From NCBI GenBank assembly GCA_022592445.1, contig JABYQR010000303.1, positions 1-54,812 on the forward strand: 54,812 nucleotides of DNA, written 5' to 3'. Below the pieces are notes generated by a model. It saw nothing but the letters and a program-made list of their open reading frames with translations. It searched no databases and was not told the origin of the DNA. Made by a program: the position numbers and the translations under genes. Positions 42,680-54,812 of the stretch are shown in pieces (position 1 is the first letter of the stretch; every line of letters begins with the position of its first letter). This DNA comes from Cytidiella melzeri (lineage: Eukaryota > Basidiomycota > Agaricomycetes > Polyporales > Irpicaceae).

Positions 42680-44647
42680 TCATATCTTCGTCTCACGCAC
42701 AGAATTCTCCTACACACAAAACAAACACACCGTCAATTTGTCTTGTCAAGAAAAAACCTTTTTGCTTGAGCATCTCAAGTGACGTACCTCGGAATGCAAC
42801 CCCCGCTGACTTCCCCCTCCCCTCCTCCTCCTCCTCTTGTCACGTCTTTCAAACGAGAGGAAGCCGAGCCCGAAGCCTGCGCCGAGTATGAAGAGGAGGA
42901 CGGCGAGGGTGAGGCCTGCACCTAGGAAACCAGCGCCTACCGGGCTTATCCTCTCTTTCAAGTTCTCTCCGCTCCCCGCCGCCGACGACGACGAAGAAGA
43001 AGAAGAAGAGGCGTTCAAGAGGGCACCGCAGTATCGGTCAGAAGTTTGGTTGCAGATGAGACACCATTCGAGTGTGGTGTTTACTGCTGCGGGTTCGAAC
43101 GCTGTGATGAAGGTTGAGAGGGGTATGTCGGGGATGGGGGAGGGGGAGGAGAAGGGGAGAGAGATGTTTAGGGTGTGGAATGTTGGGTCTGTTGTGCCGT
43201 TTTTGAATTGGAGGCGGAGGAAGGGTTCGGAGGTAGAGGAGGTGGGGGAGGGGAGGCGGAGTTCGAAGATGAGTGCAGATGCGTACTCGACTAAAGAATT
43301 TTTTTTTCGTTGATGTCAGGATTTTTTTGGTATGAAGAAAGAAGGGGCGTACCGAGAGCAGAAGGAAGCTGGTCAGTGGCGATGACACCGGTCATGTTGA
43401 ACAGGCTGAGGAACGGTTTGTACGCGATAGCGGAATAGTGAAACAGGAGCGGGTCCGAGGCGTTCACGATGCGTTGCATGGCGGTGATAATCGAGGGGAG
43501 TATCGTCCGTCCCGCGACTACCGCAACGAAGTATATTGAGTGACGGCTGCTGAGCTAGTGAAAGTTGAGGGAAGGCTTACTGTTCCCGATGCCTTCGAGA
43601 CTAGGGTCGCTGAAGACGCCGTACTCGTGGTAGTTGGCGAGGTCGCGGGCTTGGGCGAGGAAGGTGGGTGGGAGACGGTCTGCGAAGGTTTTGTTATGGA
43701 TGGACTGGACGTTCATGTAGTCGTAGATCTATTAAAAAACCGACATGGTAAAACGCCGTCGTTGCTATCAAGTAGAAATGATGGTAAAGGCAGTACTAAC
43801 GTTCCACTGGAAGAACCAAGTTAATCTGTGAGGATGAAAAACGATACAAAGGGAGAATGAACGTACCATGTTTTCGAGAGAGACGCTCCTGCCGTCAAGA
43901 AACGGCGGGAGAGATTGCAAAAACGCAGCGCTCTCATTTGCCTTTTGAAGGAACCCAGGAGACTGGTAGAATGCCGTGTTCTTGTTTGCAAAATTCTGAA
44001 AGACAAGTCGTAACCAGCTGAGCCCCCCAAAAGCTAAATGAAGCATGACAATGGACGAACGGTGCAAGACGTGTATCCCTCGAGCGAGACATCTTCTTCG
44101 GGCTCGACAGACTCGATCGGGACGTATTGGTATCCCGAGAAGGGAGCGGTGACGTTTGTGCCGTTGGCGAGTTCGATAGTGTTTGCGAGCTGAAGGACGC
44201 AACATACAAATGTTCAGTCAGGCCGTGGCGTTGGTAGAGAAAGCAGAAATGTTCTTGCCGTCGGGGGGAAGAGACCTTGGGTGGCGGCGATCGCGCTGTC
44301 GAATATCACCCCACCCTCGCCACCAGCGTCGGCACGGACCCAGACCTGAGACTGGTTGAACAACGGAAAGGTGGTGCCGATGTACTCGGACGCGTTGGGC
44401 TCGAGGTACAAAGAGCGGATGAAGCTGCCCAACAAGAATTCTTGAGTCTGAAACGGTGATACGGCGGCGGTTAGTCGTGATGAAGAACAATCAAGTAGGA
44501 CGAGGAACGTTGACACACCTCGCCTAGGGGAGTGATCGAGGTTGCAGACGCGGCATAGGTTGTTGGATCCTGGTAGAATCCTTCTCTATCACCGTGACGG
44601 GCGATGAGGACAAGACCAAGGATTGTGGAATCTTGGGAGGTGGTCAT
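42680..44647 (-). CDS. Histidine phosphatase family protein, tandem copy A
   Basis: The model is complement(join(42680..42709, 42788..43290, 43353..43517, 43581..43728, 43801..43806, 43867..43995, 44061..44189, 44259..44447, 44519..44647)), 475 residues with all phases closed. The branch-2 histidine phosphatase motif LIARHGDREGFYQDP lies at about 14-28, so His17 would be the phospho-accepting residue. There is no N-terminal signal peptide. Conserved blocks are FNQSQVWVRADAGGEG, NKNTAFYQSPGFLQKANES and IYDYMNVQSIHNKTFADRLP. A C-terminal membrane helix lies at about residues 418-445 (VGAGFLGAGLTLAVLLFILG), then a basic tail. Exon 5 is only 6 bases (encoding Trp-Asn), and intron 2 begins GC instead of GT; both are shared with copy B. 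The family's later His-Asp pair is not obvious (HYSAIAYKPF). The substrate is unknown. Confidence 0.88.
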
Positions 44648-46121
44648 GGCTGGGAGAGGGGGTCGGCTGGAGGTGGGGCTACGAGTCCAACGACGGGAGA
44701 CAACTTGTTGAGGGGTTGAATAGTATGCTGTAGATGCAGTTGCACGCCTGTCGGTCACTCAGTGGACATCGTTAGTAGGGTTGAGCTTGCCTGGAGCATC
44801 ACAGGACCGAGACAGGGGTAGATTGCGGCAGCAAACAACCTCTGTGTCCGAGTTCACTTCCTCCTTGTCCCAACACACGAGCTACTTTCTCGACGATCCG
44901 TACTCAATCATCGGTACCTCGTGCAACCCATTTTTATGGGTAGCAGAGACCCACGATAGAATGTAGGTGTGTGGTCAGTCGACCGAGCTGCCATATCACT
45001 CTCACCAAGATCATTGACAGCAAATGGATAACACGCACGTACCTGGCTGACAGCTGCAGGCATGCTTTTAAGCCTCCGTTGGTGGTCGGTGTTCTAAGCG
45101 TTGACGAAATGTCGGGAACCCATGCAAAATGTTCTTGGCGGTGTGAAAGACATACCAGGTATGTTAAACGAATGCCACGGTGGCGGGAATACGTCGTCTA
45201 CATCGTGGGTTTGTACCTTGTAGGAGCACTCACGGTGTTTGTGGTCACTGCTCGCAGCTGGCCTGTGGCTGCTCTATAGTTGGAGGCGTACACAACTCAG
45301 TAACCAGCGCTGACCGCGGCTACTGGGGTTCACTGACAGTTTTCGCGTTGTTCCTTCCGCTCTTCTGGATATGCGAACTGTCCTAGCTCTCTTCTGCACA
45401 AGCTCCGCACCAGAGGTCAGCGTACTGTTTCGTTTCAGTCAAAAAGCAAGGCTGCGAGCACCGTACCAAGTTACAGTGAGAGGACCGCAAACGGTAGAAC
45501 TTCTTGAAGTTGACGACGCCTGGCGGGCCGTGGCGCTGTCTTTCACAACAAACAATAGTCTCTCTCTATACTAGTTACTTAGCATCTTGCTAAGTCCGAA
45601 ATCCATTCCTCAGCATGTCAACTCGAATCAACGACCCAACGTGTTTTCATTTTCTCTATTCCTACATCATCCCGCGGGAGAATGGACGAAAAAGCGAGAC
45701 CTACCCCGGGCCCACAGACCTCGTCCGACTTCCGCCTCTCCCTAATAATAACATAATAACGAGTCAAGAAAAAAATCCTTGATCTGAAGATAAGCTTGTC
45801 ACTCACTTTTCCTTCTGAATCGAGCGACTCGCTCGATACGGATGGAAAGGTGAGTGACAAGGTACGCAAGTAGGATGCTACCACTCAGGAGTAAAGAGGC
45901 GTCGTCCTCGTTACAACAACAGCCATCCGAATCGTGTTTTTGCCACGTACAAGTTTCTCTCCCCAGCTTCGATCCACGGATAGCACGATATAGCGATTAA
46001 ACAAATCCATACCCTAACAGTAACAGAATGAAAAAAGTCAAACAAACATCCCTCCGTGTCCTTTCTTCGATGGAGAAAGACAGAACAAGTTTTTTTTTCT
46101 CTCTCTCTCTCTCTCTCTCCC
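44648..46121. other. Region between tandem phosphatase genes
   Basis: Immediately upstream of copy A, about 44690-45165, are blocks shared with the region upstream of copy B (GGAGCATCACAG at 44793; CACGTACCTGGC, GGCTGACAGC, CGCCTCCGTTG-like, and ATACCAGGTAT between 45030 and 45165). No gene is supported: the minus-strand frame at 45618-45884 has no relatives I recognise. (CT)n tracts lie near 46100, just 3' of copy B. Confidence 0.5.
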
Positions 46122-48098
46122 TCACATCTTCATCTCACGCACAGAACTCTCCTGTGAAGCAAAGAGACACAATCAGCTCAAACCTCTCCACTCCAGTATG
46201 ACCACAAAGTTTTGATAAAAAAATACCTCAGAACGTAACCCCCCTAGCCTCCGACTCTTCTTGGAACCCCCAACCGAAAGGAAACCAAACCTGAACCCAG
46301 CGCCGAGGACGAAGAGGAGGACGGCAAGGGTGAGGCCTGCACCTAGGAAGCCTGCACCCACCGGGGTTATTTTTTCTTGTTCCCTGCTCCCCCAAGAAGA
46401 AGAAGAAGAAGAAGAAGGAGAAGAAGGAGAAGAAGAGAGAGAATCATTAGAGGAAGAAAGAAGGGAAGAAGTGTGGAGGGGTGACAAGAGGGCTGCGCAG
46501 CCTCGATCGGAAGTTTGGTTGCAGATGAGACACCACTCGAGGGTGGTGTTCACCGCTGCGGGTTCGAACGCGCTGATAAAAGTTGAGAGGGGGATATCGG
46601 GGATGGGAGAGGGAGAAGAAAAGGGGAGAGAGACGTTGAGGGTGTGGAAGGTGTGGTCGTTTGTGCCGTTTTTGAATTGGAGGCGGAGGAAAGGTTCGGA
46701 GGGGCCGTGGGAGGGGAGACGGAGTTCGAAGATGAGTGCAGATGCGTATTCGACTGGTTTGTTCGTGCGTGTCAGGGTTTTATTTCTTTGTGAAGAGAGA
46801 GAACAGAGGGAGAAGGGGGCGTACCGAGAGCAGAAGGAAGCTGGTCAGTGGCGATGACACCGGTCATGTTGAACAGGCTGAGGAACGGCTTGTACGCGAT
46901 AGCTGAATAGTGGAACAGGAGTGGGTCCGAGGCGTTCACGATGCGTTGCATGGCGGTGATGATCGAGGGGAGTATCGTCCGTCCCGCAACTGCCAAGAAA
47001 AAAACCACCTGAGCACGCAAGCTACCGAATTTGGAGCGGACGGAAGGCTTACTGTTTCCGATACCTTCGAGACTAGGGTCGCTGAAGACGCCGTACTCGT
47101 GATAGTTGGCGAGGTCGCGGGCTTGAGCGAGGAAGGTGGGCGGGAGACGGTCTGCGAAGGTTTTGTTGTGGATGGACTGGACGTTCATGTAGTCGTAGAT
47201 CTAAAGAAGCAAAATCAACGGGGTACAACACTATTTTGCAGCAAGGGGAAAAACATGGAGCGAGTACTAACATTCCACTGAAAGAAGTATAAGTCAGCAC
47301 ACATCAAGGGTGAATACTAGGAGGAAAATGAGTGTACCATGTTCTCGAGGGAGACGCTCCTGCCATCAAGGAACGGCGGGAGAGACTGCAAGAATGCAGC
47401 GCTCTCATTTGCCTTTTGAAGGAAACCAGGGGACTGGTAGAATGCCGTGTTCTTGTTGGCAAAGTTCTACATAGAGAGCATGCGATGAGCATCCAAAAGC
47501 ACCGTAAAACGTGGAAACGGACGAACAGTGCACGACGTGTATCCCTCGAGAGAGACATCTTCTTGCGGCTCTACAGACTCGATCGGGACGTACTGGTACC
47601 CCGAGAAGGGAGCAGTGACGTGTGTGCCGTTGGCGAGTTGAATGGTGTTTGCGAGCTAAGGCGCCAAAGTTCAGTGGCCCGTGACAGTAGTATATGTATA
47701 GAGGAAATGGACTTGCAGTTGGGGGGAAGAGACCTTGAGTGACGGCGATCGCGCTGTCGAATATAACCCCACCTTCGCCACCAGCGTCGGCACGGACCCA
47801 GACCTGGGACTGGTTGAACAACGGAAAGGTGGCGCCGATATACTCGGGCGCGTTGGGCTCGAGGTACAAGGAGCGGATGAAGCTGCCCAGTAAGAATTCT
47901 TGGGTCTGAGGCGGTCATGCAAGGGGTCAGTCGTGATGCAGGACAATGAGAAGGGACGAAGGGACGCACCTCGCCGAGGGGGGTGATCGAGGTTGCGGAG
48001 GCGGCGTAGGTTGTTGGGTCTTGGTAGAACCCCTGGCGATCACCGTGACGGGCGATGAGGACAAGACCGAGGATTTTGGAATCTTTTGAGGTGACCAT
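46122..48098 (-). CDS. Histidine phosphatase family protein, tandem copy B
   Basis: The model is complement(join(46122..46151, 46227..46753, 46825..46989, 47053..47200, 47272..47277, 47338..47466, 47527..47655, 47717..47905, 47970..48098)), 483 residues. Exon for exon it matches copy A in number, phase and, for seven of nine exons other than the second-to-last, exact length; the second-to-last exon is 24 bases longer in a Ser-rich stretch. It has LIARHGDRQGFYQDP near the N-terminus, the same 6-base microexon (Trp-Asn), the same GC-AG intron after LFPPT (here GCAAGT), a C-terminal membrane helix (VGAGFLGAGLTLAVLLFVLG) and a short conserved end (SSVREMKM). The two look like a fairly recent tandem duplication with both copies open. 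The ectodomain is probably topologically outside the cytosol only if an internal signal exists, since no N-terminal signal is seen. Confidence 0.88.
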
Positions 48099-48770
48099 GG
48101 CTGGGGGCGAGCTGGGGGCTACGACAACGAGATCCAAGGTGAGGGTGAGGATGGGGTTATATAAGCTTTGGGTGGCGAGGAACTTTCAGGGCTGGAGCAT
48201 CACAGAAGTGTTCGCTGCGGCGACAAACAGGCAATGTCCTCCTCCTCCCGCAGAAGCCACTGTCACGACGATGTGTGCTCACCGAGCGCTGCATTGAATG
48301 TACCTCGTGCTACAACTCGAATTGATGATATGGATGCACTGGTCCATTGTAATTGTAAGATCACTGCCAAGCCGTTCAGCAAGGATCATTGAAATATGTA
48401 ACATGCACCGGACAGGACACGTACCTGGCCGCACGTTTTGGCTGACAGCGCAGACATACTTTTGCGCCTCCGTTGACCGTCGGCGTTATGTGACCCTGCG
48501 AATGGCTGTCAAAGGAGACGGTCAGTGTTGGATAACATACCAGGTATCGTATGCGGTGGCAAGGGATATGTACTGGGTCGCACAATGTCTCATCTGACTA
48601 TTGAACAATTGTATTTCTCTACTCGGGATTCACTGTAGAGGTCAGCTACTATAACAAGATTTAACGCTTTCACGTGACCGTTATAAATTTCCTCAGCGTT
48701 TCGACGATATTCGTCGAATACTTCCACGGCTCTCAATCTTCTAGCTATAGTACGCTCACCGTTCCCAACG
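48099..48770. other. Divergent promoter region, phosphatase B / UTP30-like gene
   Basis: A 672-base gap. The segment 48190-48550 shares ordered short blocks with the region upstream of copy A (GGAGCATCACAG at 48193; CACGTACCTGGC, GGCTGACAGC, ATACTTTTGCGCCTCCGTTG, ATACCAGGTAT), so at least part of the promoter was duplicated with the gene. No coding feature is supported. Confidence 0.5.
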
Positions 48771-50877
48771 ATGGCGCAGCCAGACCTCCTCATCGACTCC
48801 CACGTCTCCGCCAAACAATGCCAGCTCGCGGTGGACGCCCTCATGAAGCACGAACAGCGCAGACACGAAAAACTCCAAGAGTCTCAGCTCTTGCCTGGCA
48901 AGGAACAGAACGTCTGGTTGGTGCTCACCGTGAAGCAGATGCACCCCGAGAGAAAACTAAAGCCTCACAAAATGTCTGTATTCCCTCCCTCCCTCCCTTC
49001 CTCTCTCTCTTCTTCTTCTTATTCTCTGCATCTCTCTGACGACTGTTTTTTTTTTCTGTGGGCGAAATCCCCAAATTACAGACCCATAACCCACCCACTC
49101 GTCGATCCCCGCACGTCCGGCGTATGTCTAATCACCAAAGACCCCCAACGCGAATACAAAACCCTCCTCTCGAACCACAACATCAAGTTCATCTCCCGCG
49201 TGCTCGGCATCGAAAAGCTCAAAGGGAAATGGAAACCGTTCGAGGCTCGCAGGTTGTTGCTCAAAGAAAACGAGCTGTTCTTGGCAGACGAACGCGTCGT
49301 GCCCTTGCTCCCCAAGTTGCTAGGAAACAAGGTTTTCCAAGCTAAAAAGTGTGTGTTTTTTTTTCTGCTTTGTTTGTTTTTTTACATCGAAAGGGAAGTA
49401 TGGATTGCTAATAGATGGTTTTGGGTGCATAACAAAAAAGACAACCTATCCCGGTGAACCTCACACGTAAAGACCTCAAGGGCGAGCTAGAGCGCGCGAT
49501 ATCGTCAACGTACTTTCATCAAAACCAGGGGACGTGTTCGTGCGTGTTTCTCTCTCTCTCTCTCTCTCTCTTCCTCAACACTCCAAAAAGTTGGCGACGT
49601 CTAACACAATATGTAACAGATCAATAAAAGTCGGCACCCTTTCTCAAACACCCGCACAGGTCCTTGCCAACCTGAAAACGGCGTTGCCGGCGGTGGTGAA
49701 AGCGGTCAAGGGCGAGTGGGAGAACGTCCAGAGTTTGCACATCAAGACGAACACGTCGTCGAGTTTGCCGATTTGGTCTTGTGAGCTTGGAGCGGAGGAC
49801 GGGGGGCGGTGGGATGGGTTGGTCAAGGATGAGCACGAGGAGAAGCAAGAGTCAGAAGAGGAGGAGGTGAAGACGAGGAAAAGTGAGAGAGGGAAGAAGA
49901 GGGCTGCTGAGGAGGGTGAAGAAGGTGAAGAAGAGGGACAGCCGAAGAAAAAGTCAAAGGCAGCTGCTGTCTCGGTTGAAGAGTCAACAAAGAAAAAGCG
50001 GGAAAGCAACCCGACGACGACGACACCCGAAGAGCTTGCAGGCGATTCCCAAGCGACGAAGAAGAAGAAGAAACGCAAGGGGGCGCAAGCTGAGTTGAAT
50101 TTTTCGTCAGAACCTGCACCACCACCACCACCACCACCATCATCACTACCAGGAGTTGAAGCCTCGACGCCTGTTGTCAAGAAGAAGAGGTCGCGTGCAC
50201 AGGCGACGGATTTCTTTGACGACGCGAGTGCAGCGTTGACGACTCCCAAGGCTCCAACTACTACTACTGCTGCTGTTGTTCCTCCACCACCTCCAACCCC
50301 TCCTAACACACCCGCAGATGGACTAGCAGCAGACTCAAAGAAGAAGCGAAAGGAGAAGAAACTGAAAGCGAGTTTGGGCGAGGAGGAGGAGGAGGAGGAG
50401 GAGGGGGGAGCTACTGCTGTTGTCGTCGTTGCGCAGACGCCTGTCAGTCGTGCGATTGAAAAATTGGCGGACGTAGCCGAGTTGGAGGGTGCGAAAGAGG
50501 GAGAGGGAGAGGGGAGGAAAGTGAGGAAGCCGAAGAAGCCGAGGCATAAGAAGAGTAAGGCTGATGGGGTTGGTGGTGGTGGGGCGAAGGATGGGGAGCA
50601 GGCTGGTACGAAGATGCACGAGGAGGAGGAGCGAAAGCAAAAGGAGGGGAGGGGAGAGGGGGAAGAGGTGCTTGGGAACGTCTCGGGTGGGGAGAAGAAG
50701 GAGAAGGAGAAGAGGAGGAAGGGGAAGCAGGGGGGAGGGGAGGGGGAGGTCAGCGTCGAGGATGTGAAGCAAAAACTTGGGGTTAGCTCTGCGTTGGAGA
50801 GGAAGAAGGAAAAGGTTGGGAAGGTTGGGAAGAGGAGTGCGAAGGATGGTGTGCTTGGGAAGAAGCTTGGTGTGTGA
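48771..50877 (+). CDS. Ribosomal L1-domain ribosome biogenesis protein
   Basis: The model is join(48771..48973, 49082..49348, 49441..49539, 49620..50877), 608 residues, phase-consistent. The first ~245 residues form a ribosomal L1-like domain: VWLVLTVKQMHPERKLKPHK, then IPITHPLVDPRTSGVCLITKD, IKFISRVLGIEKLKGKW, LFLADERVVPLLPKLLG and VGTLSQTPAQVLANLKTALP. The rest is a low-complexity Lys/Glu-rich tail with repeated KKKRK-type clusters, typical of nucleolar proteins. The relatives are yeast Utp30/Cic1 and human RSL1D1, which associate with pre-ribosomes in the nucleolus; I cannot tell which orthologue this is. Introns contain (CT)n and T-rich runs. Mirror-image open frames over the tail on the minus strand are shadows. 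Confidence 0.88.
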
Positions 50878-53432
<2,555 letters not shown>

Positions 53433-54368
53433 CAGCGAATGAATTCACTAGCCTAGAGGCAGTGGAAATCCGGAGGCTCAACGCAGCGAATGAATTCACT
53501 AGCGATAGATTTGAGAGAGGAGCCTGATGCCCGCATGTCCTTGTTGCGGAAACACAACTTTGAGAATGAACTGGGGGTCGTGGGGCAGGGAGGGTGTTCG
53601 GTGTCGCACATGCTGTAGCTGTAGTTATGAGAATGGTGGCCGTAATGTCGTTTCCGTCGTCGTACAGACTCAACGCAGCGAATACATTCACTTGCGAGAG
53701 GATGGTGGTGGTCTGAGGGAGTGTGGTGGTCGTCTGAGGGAGTGTGATGGTCGTCTGAGGGAGTGTGGTGGTCGTCTGAGGTGGACTGATACAACCAGGA
53801 TAAGTCGTCCGAGACGGCGAATAAATCCACTAGCCCCAGAGTGATAAGACTACAGAGACTCAGCGCAGCGAATGAATTCACTGGCGAGAGCTCGAGGATG
53901 GTGGTCGTCTGAGGGAGTGTGGCGGGTCACGGACACGGGAGAGTATCGCTCAAGCGCCCGGAACTTCAACTCCGAAACTTCAACTTTTCCAACCATGACG
54001 ACCACGACCATCGCCACGCTGAGCATCCAACTTCGCCACCACCTCTCTGTACGACAAGGAACGACATCACGGCCCCACTCCTACTACAGCTACAGCATGT
54101 GCGACGACGAACACCCTCCCTGCCCCACGACCCCGAACTCATCCCCAAGCCACGACGACGACGACGCTTCCTGACGCCACCACCACGAGCGCATCCCCAT
54201 GGCCAAGCAATCCTAAGTGACAAAGGGTAGAAAGGTGAGAGTAATTCTTATTAGCTTTCCCGTTGGTGAATCTATTCGCCACGTGAAATTTTCCTCTTCT
54301 CGCTTGCCTGTTGGTGAATCCATTCGCCGCATCGCCACCACCTCTGGGCTAGTGAATCCATTCGCTGC
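53433..54368. repeat. Foldback inverted-repeat element with short motif copies
   Basis: Segment 53567-53670 is an imperfect inverted repeat of 54045-54141, with two perfect cores of more than 20 bases each, one around GTGGGGCAGGGAGGGTGTTC and one around CACATGCTGTAGCTGTAG. Outside and inside these arms lie copies of a roughly 18-base motif, consensus GCGAATGAATTCACTAGC, in forward orientation at about 53435, 53485, 53677, 53816 and 53867 and in reverse orientation (GTGAATCCATTCGC) at about 54265, 54313 and 54351. No transposase is visible, so it could be a non-autonomous foldback or MITE-like element. Terminal duplications were not found. Confidence 0.6.
53701..53781 (+). repeat. 21-bp tandem repeat inside the foldback element
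   Basis: About four copies of GTGGTGGTCGTCTGAGGGAG+T are present, with one further copy at about 53896-53922 beyond two motif copies. On the minus strand the unit reads as a DDHHTPS heptapeptide repeat in an open frame, but that frame lacks other support. Confidence 0.85.
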
Positions 54369-54533
54369 CTAAGGTTCTTTGGGTCGCAACTTTCAAGCTT
54401 CAGTGTCTTTAGGGCTCTGAGCCGCTCTCTTCACGGATCCGCATGCCTTCGAGCGCATTGCTACAAGACACTCCCCAAAGCTGCTTACTGGGACCCTTCG
54501 TTTCCTACCGGCAACGACGCCAGGGTCGATATC

Positions 54534-54607
54534 CTGTCGGCTTCACCGTCGACGGATATCGGACACTGCCCTGTCGGCTTGACCGTTGATGGATTTCGGA
54601 CACTACC
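54534..54607 (+). repeat. 37-bp direct repeat, two copies
   Basis: Two adjacent 37-base units (54534-54570 and 54571-54607) begin CTGTCGGCTT and contain GGAT(A/T)TCGGACACT. They differ at a few positions. The function is unknown. Confidence 0.8.
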
Positions 54608-54812
54608 TGTCCCACTGTGCCTGTTTTTCTTGATCGAGGTTAGTGGGATTCATCGCGGCTGCTAAGCCGGTATCTCGCAGCTCTGAATCGGTGTATTGTA
54701 GGGACGAGAACGTTTTCATCACATACATACTTCCGAGACCCTCGCGATCGTATCAATACACAAGTCCCGAACTGCAAGCTTCAGCGGCGTTTTCCGCCAA
54801 CACGCGCATGTC

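Noticed and set aside
49644..50309. 221-codon minus-strand frame
   Set aside because: Shadow of the Lys/Glu/Pro-rich tail of the L1-domain gene.
53453..53881. 142-codon minus-strand frame with DDHHTPS repeats
   Set aside because: It is produced by the 21-bp tandem units and the repeated motif of the foldback element. It has no independent coding evidence.
53433..53886. CRISPR-like array of repeated GCGAATGAATTCACTAGC
   Set aside because: Spacing is irregular, orientation flips on the right side, and the host is a fungus; it is better described as a foldback repeat.

Overview
The window is nuclear DNA from a filamentous basidiomycete, most likely an Agaricomycete. The evidence is the gene structure (many short GT-AG introns of about 48-90 bases, very small exons) and the gene content: a seven-helix DUF6533-type protein, a fungal hybrid phytochrome, a basidiomycete-type auxin-efflux-carrier-like transporter, a Ty1/copia element with a half-tRNA primer site, and an intron-containing tRNA-Val. 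No prokaryotic or organellar features were seen. Exon coordinates given here were derived by eye from splice sites and checked for reading-phase consistency across every junction.

Layout. 1-5 kb: an unrecognised three-exon gene on the minus strand (1053-2341), then a gene-poor stretch. 5.3-5.8 kb: a small gene with a TATA box whose product ends in a polybasic tail and a CaaX-like CCIIC. 7.4-10.5 kb: a Ser/Thr-rich single-pass mucin resembling Msb2-type signalling mucins. 11.3-13.3 kb: an auxin efflux carrier (AEC) family transporter. 14.1-15.9 kb: a DUF6533-like membrane protein. 16.2-17.3 kb: DUG3, a glutamine amidotransferase of glutathione breakdown. 17.6-18.9 kb: an unknown gene divergent from the large 20-exon phytochrome histidine kinase (19.6-25.2 kb), which converges on a 12-exon DHA1-type MFS transporter (25.7-28.0 kb).

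28.7-33.9 kb: a complete, apparently recent Ty1/copia retrotransposon on the minus strand, with two LTRs that look identical, a 5-bp target duplication, an uninterrupted 1459-residue polyprotein and a primer site matching the 5' half of initiator tRNA-Met. 34-39.3 kb: an AT-richer island of decayed coding sequence and possible LTR remnants. 39.3-42.3 kb: a Cys-rich putative zinc-binding protein, tRNA-Val(CAC), and IWR1 (RNA polymerase II nuclear import). 42.7-48.1 kb: two tandem histidine-phosphatase paralogues with nine exons each, including a conserved 6-base microexon and a conserved GC-AG intron; part of their upstream DNA is duplicated too. 48.8-50.9 kb: a ribosomal-L1-domain ribosome biogenesis protein. 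51-54.8 kb: repeat-rich DNA with homopolymer T runs, a C-rich/G-rich minisatellite, and a foldback (inverted repeat) structure sprinkled with a short repeated motif.

The genes do not form a metabolic cluster. They are mostly housekeeping or signalling genes (light sensing, membrane mucin, transporters, glutathione turnover, Pol II import, ribosome biogenesis). The most unusual items are the CaaX-tailed small protein, the conserved microexon and GC-AG introns in the phosphatase pair, the half-tRNA-primed young retrotransposon, and the foldback element near the right end.
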